This document shows, in pieces, positions 1-5,493 of a stretch of DNA of 8,259 nucleotides (position 1 is the first letter of the stretch; the number at the start of each line of letters is the position of its first letter). The notes below the pieces were generated by a model. The model worked only from the letters and a program-made list of their open reading frames with translations, did no database searches and was not told the origin of the DNA. The DNA comes from Myxococcaceae bacterium. GTDB taxonomy: Bacteria; Myxococcota; Myxococcia; Myxococcales; Myxococcaceae. The stretch covers positions 1-8,259 of the forward strand of contig JAGSPQ010000708.1 in NCBI GenBank assembly GCA_018262385.1. The letters are read 5' to 3'. Both the position numbers and the translations under genes were made by a program.

Positions 1-1458
1 GCCGGCCTCGGGGTCGACTTCGCGCGCTTCGGCCCAGGTGACTCCGTCGTCTTCACTGCGGGTGACCCAGATCCGGGGAACGCCCGATCGGAAGTCCGTC
101 CACGCCACGTAGACGTGGTGGTTGGCGCCGTAGGCGATCGCCGGGTTGCGCTGGTGACCGCGCTCGGAGGGAGCGACCGCGGTGCTGGCGGTGGAGCCCA
201 CGGGCTTCGAGGGCGGAGGCGCGGCGCCATCGAAGTGGAGGTCGGCGCCGATCACCGCGTCGGCCGTCCACCCTTCGTCGGGGTCGTGCGAGCCGGGCAG
301 CAGATCGACGCCCAGCTGCCGCACCGCCCCCTGACGGGCGGCCAGCGGCAGCGTGGGGTCCGGCTCATCATAGGCCCAGGGGCCGATCGCCTCGAACCCC
401 GGCTCGCTCGCGCTGGCGATGAACGCCCGGCGCGGCTGCCCCGGCGTGGCCTTGGAGGTGATGAACGCCTGCCCGTCGAAGGTGATCTCGAACAGGTTGC
501 CGGTGAGCATCGGCGCGGCGGCGTGGCGCACCGAGGTGTACTTCTGAGTCTGGCTCCAGCCGGACGAGAGCATCACGTCCGGCAGCCAGTCGCCCGGGTG
601 CTCTTCCCCCACCCAGCCGCTGAACGCCTCGGGCTGGACGAGGAAGTCGACGCCCAGATCGTCGAGCCGCTGCGAGAACGGCGCGTAGAAGGCGTCGCGG
701 GAGATCGCCAGCCCGACCTTCGCGAACGGCAGCTGCACCGCGGCGAGGCCCTCGAGCGGCCCGCTGCTCAGCTCGAGGGTCTTCTCTTCCGGATCGGTGA
801 GGTAGACCTTGTCGACCCGCCCCACCCGCTCGCCGGTGGGGGCGTAGACGAGCGCGGCGTTGAAGACCTCGGGGCCGGTCGCGACATACGCCGGCCCGGC
901 CGCGTCGGGATCGCGGAAGACCGCCGCGTCGGCGCTGCTGTCGACTTGCGAGTGCGGGAGGTTGGCCGAGGTCACCACCCAGGCGTTCGCGTCTTTGGCG
1001 ATCGTCCCGAAGGTCTGATCCATCGAGCGCCAGGCGCGATCCGACAGGCCGAGGGTGAGCGCGCGCGCGTCGCTGATTCCGGGGAACTTCCGGCGGTAGG
1101 CGTCGGCGGCCTTGTTCCCCTGCGCGTAGAGCGCGGTGAAGGCGCTGCCCGAGTCGCCCGCCTTGCGCCCCAGCAGGCCCTGCCGCCCGATGAACCAGGC
1201 GACGAGGCCGGAGTCTTCCGGAAACAGCAGCACGTTCGGCTTGGTCGCCGACAGGCAGTCGCGCGCCTCGTCGAGGTGGCGGCGAAACGAGGCGGCGAAG
1301 GTGCCCGGGGTGTTGGCGTCGGTAATCGTCAGCCGGTGGGTGACGGCGAAGACCCGGGCGGTGTCGCCGGTGCCGGTGAAGGTGCACAGGCGCTGGGGCC
1401 GCTCGGCGGGGCCACAGCCCGCGAGCAGCAGCACCCCCGCGCCCCAGGCCCGGATCAC
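1..1458 (-). CDS. Lipoprotein with nitrilase-like domain fused to BNR/sialidase-like domain (3' end outside window)
   Basis: The visible 486 residues start at GTG 1458 and run off the window edge without a stop. The N-terminus (VIRAWGAGVLLLAGC) has an LAGC lipobox with Cys15, so the protein is probably a lipid-anchored envelope protein. Residues about 35-400 resemble the carbon-nitrogen hydrolase (nitrilase) superfamily. VLLFPE supplies Glu81 and GRVDKVYLTDPE supplies Lys217. The strand that normally carries the nucleophile reads VGLAISRDAFYAPF, with Ser253 (codon 702-700) where the family has Cys. No cysteine follows residue 68, so no substitute nucleophile is visible. Lys217-to-Ser253 spacing is normal for the family, but Glu81-to-Lys217 is long. 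From about residue 430 a second domain begins (RNPAIAYGANHHVYVAWTDF, then Asp box SEDDGVTW), typical of sialidase/BNR propellers. GTG overlaps the TGA of the upstream peptidase remnant (GTGA), suggesting translational coupling; an AGGA lies unusually close to the start. Fold assignment is fairly secure. Catalytic activity is doubtful and the substrate is unknown. Confidence 0.8.
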   Translation of the reverse strand, partial: MIRAWGAGVLLLAGCGPAERPQRLCTFTGTGDTARVFAVTHRLTITDANTPGTFAASFRRHLDEARDCLSATKPNVLLFPEDSGLVAWFIGRQGLLGRKAGDSGSAFTALYAQGNKAADAYRRKFPGISDARALTLGLSDRAWRSMDQTFGTIAKDANAWVVTSANLPHSQVDSSADAAVFRDPDAAGPAYVATGPEVFNAALVYAPTGERVGRVDKVYLTDPEEKTLELSSGPLEGLAAVQLPFAKVGLAISRDAFYAPFSQRLDDLGVDFLVQPEAFSGWVGEEHPGDWLPDVMLSSGWSQTQKYTSVRHAAAPMLTGNLFEITFDGQAFITSKATPGQPRRAFIASASEPGFEAIGPWAYDEPDPTLPLAARQGAVRQLGVDLLPGSHDPDEGWTADAVIGADLHFDGAAPPPSKPVGSTASTAVAPSERGHQRNPAIAYGANHHVYVAWTDFRSGVPRIWVTRSEDDGVTWAEAREVDPEAG

Positions 1459-1640
1459 TTCCTGGGGTTGAGCGCGCTTTCCGTCGCGCGCAGCAGCGGC
1501 CCGGCGCTGACCGGTTCCTTGCTGGCGTTGATCATCCACAGGTCCGGAGTGACCGCGCCAAACTTCGCCATCCGCTCGAACTCGACCCCCAGCTTGCCGC
1601 CCTTGCGAACCTGCTCCTCGATCTGAAAGGCGATCACCAG
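1455..1640 (-). pseudogene. Out-of-frame C-terminal remnant of the upstream HELGH peptidase gene
   Basis: This stretch is open in a different frame from the 1634-3283 gene and encodes about 61 residues. It begins LVIAFQIEEQVRKGGK, continues through FERMAKFGAVTPDLW and ends ALNPRK before TGA 1457-1455. The IAFQIEE helix corresponds by pattern to the ILQFQFH helix near the C-terminus of the ACE-type peptidase encoded at 3652-5439. It therefore looks like the natural C-terminus of the same peptidase rather than a separate gene. It has no credible start or ribosome binding site of its own; the open frame extends back only to 1679, in arginine-rich shadow sequence. Its stop overlaps the GTG of the nitrilase-like gene by four bases, as expected if the intact ancestor was coupled to that gene. 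I infer homology by eye; no alignment was run. Confidence 0.65.
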
Positions 1641-3283
1641 ACGGCGATGTCGACCAGCGCGACGCCGGCGATCTCCCACGTCATCCAGAAGTCGTTGAGC
1701 ACCCGCAACCGCTCGGTCTCCGCGTCGGGCTTCGACAGCCCCAGCAGCTCGAGATCCTTGGCCTGGAAGACGAACGCCAGCGCCTCGGTGAAGGCGGTGT
1801 TGGGGACCCCGGCGAGCAGCGTGTGGTCGACGTCGTAGAGGCTCAAGACCTGCTCGACGTTGTGGCCCAGCTCGTGGACCGCGATGTTGTAGCCCTTGTA
1901 GTTCATCCCGTCTTTCTCGACCCGGGTGCGCAGGCGGGGAAAGTCGCCGCGGCGGGCCGCCTGCATCGCGTGCCCGGCGCCGCGCGAGGGATCGACGCGG
2001 ATCCGATCCGACAGGTACTGGGCGCGGTCAGCCGGGAAGCCGAGGTCTTTGAGGATGCGGGGGATGTCTTTGGCGAACGCGTCGGCGGTCGGGTACTTCT
2101 TGCGCGTGATCTCGTCGAGCTTCTCTTCCGCGATCTTGCCGCGGGGGACGAAGCCGTTGAACCAGAGGTCGGTCGGCTCGAGCTTGCGCCCGAGCTTCGC
2201 TTCGATCTCGGCGGCGATCTTCGGAACCAGCGGGGACTTGAGCACCTCCTCGAGCAGCGCCTTGATCCGCGCCTCGGGCATCTCGGCGCCGAGCGCGAAC
2301 GCGCGATCGATCGCGGTCGGGGTCGCAGGCGAGAACGGGTCGGCCTTCTTCGACGCGGTGTAGTTGGCCCACAGCCGCTGGTACCGCACGTCGGCCTCGG
2401 GCTTCGGCTCGAGCGCGGCGCTCTTCTTCGGCGCGCTGTCTTCCAGCTCGGCGGCCGGGGTCGCGGTGAGCGCGTTGGTGAACGGGTTCCAGTCGACGTT
2501 CGGGTTGTCGATCACCGCGGCGGGAATGGTCTGGGTGACGATCCGCTCCATCACCTTGATGATCATCCGCTGCTTGTCGAGGCCCTTCGGATCCGCGTAG
2601 TTCGCCTTCAGCTCGTCGCGCAGGTTCCAGTGGCTGATCAGACGCTTGCCTTTGGGAAACAACCGCTCGCCGGCCGGGGTGAGCAGGTGGTGCATCCAGA
2701 TGTTGTACTCGGCGATGTAGAGATCGGCGGTCGACTGCGCCTGGCTGATCTGCTGCTGAATCTCGCCCGGCACCCGGCGCGCGAACCGCCCGGTCAGCCG
2801 CGCCTCGGCCCATTCCCGCCGCGACCACCCCTTCCCCTGCTCGAGCCGCTGCTCGAGAGTGGTGAGCGGGAAGTTGAGCAGCGCCGCGAAGCCGATCTTG
2901 GCCGAGAACAGATCCTCGATCACCCGCGCCGAGGCGTCGTAGCCGGCGAACAGCGGGTCGGCCTTCAGCATCGGCCCGAGGTCGAGCTCGGTGGCCTTGC
3001 GCAGCTCGCGGCCGATCTCGAGCATGTGCCCGTCGACCTGCTCGAAGTTGGCCTCGAACCGGGCGAAGGTCGCATCGAGCGCGGCGGGCTCGACCACGAA
3101 CTGCTCCTTGGCGAACGCCGCCAGATCGCCGTCTTCCTTCCTCCACAGCGCAGCCACCTGATCCACGCCGCGCTCGATCCGCGCGCGCTGCGCTTCACCG
3201 TGCAATTTCACCAGCTCGGCCTTGAGGGGTTTGGTGTCCATTTTGAGCGGAGCGGCGGTCATCAGCAGGGCGAGGAGGATCAT
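1634..3283 (-). CDS. Exported M2/M3-like zinc metallopeptidase (HELGH), C-terminally disrupted
   Basis: The 549-residue frame starts at ATG 3283 with a short hydrophobic leader (MILLALLMTAAPL), suggesting export. The body is mostly helical. It carries the gluzincin zinc motif HELGH at residues 470-474 and a likely third ligand Glu500 in NTAFTEALAF, 30 residues after the first His. This places it in clan MA(E), near families M2 and M3; the exact family is not certain. The frame stops at VALVDIAVW, only 49 residues after Glu500, and matching C-terminal sequence resumes at once in another frame (1640-1455). In the neighbouring ACE-type protein about 115 residues separate the third Glu from the equivalent helix. 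About 65 residues thus appear to be missing here, including the region that holds substrate-binding His and Tyr in M2 enzymes. The product is probably inactive, unless the break is a sequencing or assembly error. No clear Shine-Dalgarno sequence precedes the ATG. The gene lies 87 bp after the cold-shock gene, behind a terminator-like hairpin. Confidence 0.75.
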   Translation of the reverse strand: MILLALLMTAAPLKMDTKPLKAELVKLHGEAQRARIERGVDQVAALWRKEDGDLAAFAKEQFVVEPAALDATFARFEANFEQVDGHMLEIGRELRKATELDLGPMLKADPLFAGYDASARVIEDLFSAKIGFAALLNFPLTTLEQRLEQGKGWSRREWAEARLTGRFARRVPGEIQQQISQAQSTADLYIAEYNIWMHHLLTPAGERLFPKGKRLISHWNLRDELKANYADPKGLDKQRMIIKVMERIVTQTIPAAVIDNPNVDWNPFTNALTATPAAELEDSAPKKSAALEPKPEADVRYQRLWANYTASKKADPFSPATPTAIDRAFALGAEMPEARIKALLEEVLKSPLVPKIAAEIEAKLGRKLEPTDLWFNGFVPRGKIAEEKLDEITRKKYPTADAFAKDIPRILKDLGFPADRAQYLSDRIRVDPSRGAGHAMQAARRGDFPRLRTRVEKDGMNYKGYNIAVHELGHNVEQVLSLYDVDHTLLAGVPNTAFTEALAFVFQAKDLELLGLSKPDAETERLRVLNDFWMTWEIAGVALVDIAVW

Positions 3284-3320
3284 GGTTTGAAAAGTCAGAA
3301 GGCTCAGGCTCTGGTTTGAA
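3283..3320. repeat. Direct repeat TGGTTTGAA at the start of the peptidase gene
   Basis: The nine bases TGGTTTGAA occur at 3283-3291 and again at 3312-3320 on the plus strand (TTCAAACCA on the coding strand), with start-to-start spacing of 29 bp. One copy abuts the ATG of the HELGH peptidase gene and the other forms most of the loop of the terminator-like hairpin. The sequence is AT-rich relative to its surroundings. It could be an operator pair or chance; no regulator is identified. Confidence 0.4.
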
Positions 3321-3336
3321 GAGAGCCCAAGCCTTC
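3290..3336 (-). terminator. Terminator-like hairpin after the cold-shock gene
   Basis: On the coding strand the arm GAAGGCTTGGGCTC (3336-3323) can pair over all 14 positions with GAGCCTGAGCCTTC (3311-3298), using two G-U wobbles, around an 11-base loop. A short run of four T (3293-3290) follows after four other bases. The stem is strong, but the T-run is short and offset, so termination may be partial. It would end the cold-shock transcript and separate it from the peptidase gene, whose ATG lies seven bases further on. Confidence 0.6.
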
Positions 3337-3370
3337 AGGAGTCAGCACAAAGTGTGAGGGAGGTTGAGAG

Positions 3371-3583
3371 CTAGCTTCCGGCTGCTGCACGTACGTTCTG
3401 CGCCTGCAGGCCTTTGGGGCCCTTCGTCACATCGAACTCGACTTTCTGCCCCTCGGTCAGCGTTCGAAACCCATCCATGTTGATCGCTGTGTGGTGACAG
3501 AAAACGTCTTCCCCCCCGCCGTCCTGGGTGATGAAGCCGAAACCCTTCGCATCGTTGAACCACTTCACTGTTCCGGTGGCCAT
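3371..3583 (-). CDS. Cold-shock domain protein (CspA family)
   Basis: This 70-residue protein matches the CspA family over its whole length. It is a small cytoplasmic five-stranded OB-fold that binds single-stranded RNA and DNA and acts as an RNA chaperone. The N-terminus [15 protein letters not shown] contains RNP1 (KGFGFI), and DVFCHHTAI is the RNP2 strand. The end ([14 protein letters not shown]) is also typical. RNP2 has Cys-His-His where E. coli CspA has Val-His-Phe; from memory this form occurs in other deltaproteobacterial homologues, so it is probably a lineage trait. ATG 3583 is the natural start, and GAGGA lies about ten bases upstream. The gene lies 68 bp after the ACE-type gene, has an AT-rich, hairpin-containing leader, and is followed by a terminator-like stem, so it may be expressed on its own. 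Confidence 0.95.
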   Translation of the reverse strand: MATGTVKWFNDAKGFGFITQDGGGEDVFCHHTAINMDGFRTLTEGQKVEFDVTKGPKGLQAQNVRAAAGS

Positions 3584-3651
3584 TTGCTTCGCGTCCTCGT
3601 GATTCCGCCTTCCTCATGAGGGCGGGCGAGGCGAAAAATAAACGCGTTGCT
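3584..3651 (-). promoter_or_regulatory. Candidate promoter and structured 5' leader of the cold-shock gene
   Basis: This 68-bp gap between the ACE-type stop and the cold-shock ATG contains the coding-strand block TTTATTTTT (3642-3634), conspicuous in so GC-rich a region and a possible -10 region. Downstream, CCGCC (3605-3609) can pair with GGCGG (3621-3625), enclosing the perfect palindrome CCTCATGAGG (3612-3621). A transcript starting near 3627 would carry this hairpin just ahead of the ribosome binding site. Cold-shock genes are often controlled through structured leaders, so this is plausible, but no -35 element is recognisable. Confidence 0.35.
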
Positions 3652-5439
3652 CTACCAGCCGCAAGCCTGACCTTTGTTCTTCTCTTTGAGCCAGGTCTGC
3701 AGCGGCTGGAAGTAATCGAGGATCGCAGTTGCATCCATCTGGCGCTCTCCCGTCATCGCAAAAAGTGCGTCTGGCCACGGTTTGGAAGCTCCCATCGCAA
3801 GCATTGCGCGGAGCTTCTCGCCCGCCGGCTGGTTGCCGTAAATACTGCACGTGTGGAGCGGGCCGGTGTGGCCGGCCGCCTTGCACAGCGCGCGGTGGAA
3901 CTGGAACTGGAGGATGCGCGCGAGGAAGTAGCGCATGTAGGGGACGTTGGCGGGGATGTGGTACTTCGCGCCCGGATCGAAGAACTCCTCGCCGCGGGGG
4001 GAGGCCGGCGCGATGCCCTGGTACTTCTTGCGCAGCTCCCACCAGTGGGAGTTGTACTCCTGAGGCTTGGTCTTGCCGCTGAAGATGTCCCAGCGCCACT
4101 GATCGATCATCCGGCCGAAGGGCAGGAAGGCGATCTTCTCGAGCGCGTCCTTCATCTGCAGGTTGACCAGCCCCTTGTCGTTGTTCGGCACCGCGGCGAG
4201 CAGGCCCAGCTTCTTCAGGTACTCGGGGGTGATCGAGAGGGTGAGCGCGTCGCCGATCGCCTCGTGGAACCCGTCGTTGGCGCCCTGCTGAAAGAGCACC
4301 GGCAGGGTGTAGTAGTTCATGAAGTAGTAGTTGTGGCCCAGCTCGTGGTGGACGGTGATCAGGTCCTCCTCGTCGACCTTGATGCACATCTTGATGCGCA
4401 GGTCGTTGCTGAAGGTCACGTCCCAGGCGCTGGCGTGGCAGACCACGTCGCGATCCTGCGGCTTCTTGAACTGGCTGCGGCTCCAGAAGGTCTCCGGCAG
4501 CGGCTTCATCCCCAGCGAGGTGAAGAAGCTCTCGCCCAGCTTCACCAGCTTGATCTCGTCGTACTTGTTCTTCTTCAGGTTGGAGGTGACGTCGAGGCTG
4601 CTCTGGCCCTTGTAGGGCTCGACCAGCGGGTAGACGTTGCTCCACTCTTGCGCCCACATGTTGCCCAGCAGGTGGGCGGGGATCGGGCCCTTCGGGTCGA
4701 CCTTGCCGGGGTACTTCGCCGCCAGGGTGCTGCGCACGTAGCAGTGGAGATCGTCGTAGAGCGGCTTGACCTGGTTCCAGAGGCGGTCGGTCTCCTTCTC
4801 GAAGTCGGCCGGCGACATGTCGTAGGTGACCAGCCGCTCGTACGGCCCGCGCATCTCCTTCGAGATGGTGTGCCAGCCTTCCCACGCCTCGAGCTGTTCC
4901 TCGTACTTGCCGCTCTTGGCGAGCACCGCGGACAGGCCGATCAGATCCTTGCAGCGCTTCTTGTCTTCCTTCTCGTCCTTGCCGGGCACGTAGTTGGCGC
5001 CGCACCACTTGCCCTTGCCGTACATCCCCTCGAGCCTGGCGGCGAGCTTGGCCAGCTCGGCGCGCTTGGTCGGGTCGGAAGGAGCGGGCAGCGCCTGCGA
5101 CACCCGCAGCAGGTACAGCATCCGCTCGGTGTCGGGGTCCATCTTCTGGCCCTTGAACTTCATCGACTCTTTGATCGCGCCCGACAGGTAGGCCATCACG
5201 TCTTCGTTGGCCGAGGCGGCGTTCCGCTCGGTGTCGTCGGTGATGTAGGTCGCCTTGACCCACTCGGCGGTCGAGGAGCGGACCCACAGCCGCTTCAGAT
5301 CCTCGTTGAGGCGGATGGTGAAGGCCTTGGCGTCTTCGGCGGGCCTGGCGGCGGGAGCAGCAGCGGGAACCGGCCTGGCAGCGGGAGCAGCTGCTGCGGC
5401 AGGCGCGGCGGTCAGAGCGATCAGCACGAGTGAGAGCAT
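3652..5439 (-). CDS. Peptidase M2, dipeptidyl carboxypeptidase (ACE homologue), secreted
   Basis: The product (595 residues from ATG 5439) is a zinc dipeptidyl carboxypeptidase of family M2, which removes C-terminal dipeptides from oligopeptides. I prefer ATG 5439 to an upstream TTG at 5481 because it puts the signal peptide (MLSLVLIALTAAPAAAAA) at the N-terminus. An Ala/Pro linker follows. HHELGH at 364-369 gives zinc ligands His365 and His369 and catalytic Glu366; GFHEAIGD gives Glu393, with the same 28-residue spacing as human testis ACE. CHASAWD, NMWAQEWSN, KYHIP (Lys492, His494) and VPYMRYF (Arg503, Tyr504) match the residues that in human ACE bind substrate or inhibitor, chloride and the transition state. 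The CHASAWD cysteine and a second Cys 18 residues later match a conserved disulfide. There is no C-terminal membrane anchor, so the enzyme is likely periplasmic or secreted. It lies 54 bp downstream of the kinase gene. The physiological substrate is unknown, and no inactivating change is seen. Confidence 0.95.
   Translation of the reverse strand: MLSLVLIALTAAPAAAAAPAARPVPAAAPAARPAEDAKAFTIRLNEDLKRLWVRSSTAEWVKATYITDDTERNAASANEDVMAYLSGAIKESMKFKGQKMDPDTERMLYLLRVSQALPAPSDPTKRAELAKLAARLEGMYGKGKWCGANYVPGKDEKEDKKRCKDLIGLSAVLAKSGKYEEQLEAWEGWHTISKEMRGPYERLVTYDMSPADFEKETDRLWNQVKPLYDDLHCYVRSTLAAKYPGKVDPKGPIPAHLLGNMWAQEWSNVYPLVEPYKGQSSLDVTSNLKKNKYDEIKLVKLGESFFTSLGMKPLPETFWSRSQFKKPQDRDVVCHASAWDVTFSNDLRIKMCIKVDEEDLITVHHELGHNYYFMNYYTLPVLFQQGANDGFHEAIGDALTLSITPEYLKKLGLLAAVPNNDKGLVNLQMKDALEKIAFLPFGRMIDQWRWDIFSGKTKPQEYNSHWWELRKKYQGIAPASPRGEEFFDPGAKYHIPANVPYMRYFLARILQFQFHRALCKAAGHTGPLHTCSIYGNQPAGEKLRAMLAMGASKPWPDALFAMTGERQMDATAILDYFQPLQTWLKEKNKGQACGW
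5342..5391. repeat. Short tandem repeat in the Ala/Pro linker of the ACE-type gene
   Basis: A 20-base unit, GGCCTGGCRGCGGGAGCAGC, occurs at 5342-5361 and 5372-5391 with a 30-bp period and one mismatch. It encodes the repeated AAAPAARP segments just after the signal peptide. The period is a multiple of three, so copy number can change without shifting the frame. It probably only alters the length of a flexible linker. Confidence 0.7.
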
Positions 5440-5493
5440 GGGGCGGCCAATTACCCCCAGACCCCGCGATGGTCCACCCAAACGAGCGCGAGT

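Noticed and set aside
368..1387. Minus-strand open frame of 339 codons
   Set aside because: It is Arg-rich and lies in the wrong frame; the frame with the lipobox and nitrilase motifs runs through the same bases.
115..1626. Long plus-strand open frame of 503 codons opposite the nitrilase-like gene
   Set aside because: The translation is low-complexity Arg/Gly/Val-rich with no recognisable motif, while the minus strand encodes a nitrilase-BNR protein. It is a GC-driven shadow.
1634..1679. Programmed ribosomal frameshift joining the peptidase and its tail
   Set aside because: There is no slippery heptamer at the junction, and a shift would still leave about 65 expected residues missing. A deletion or an error is simpler.
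3634..3648. Rho-independent terminator for the ACE-type gene at AACGCGTTTATTTTT
   Set aside because: AACGCGTT is a palindrome with no room for a loop and no flanking complementarity, so it cannot form a usable hairpin. The T-rich block is noted as a possible promoter element instead.
5440..5481. TTG start at 5481 for the ACE-type gene
   Set aside because: It would add 14 residues (including SRGLGVIGRP) ahead of an otherwise standard signal peptide; ATG 5439 is more plausible.
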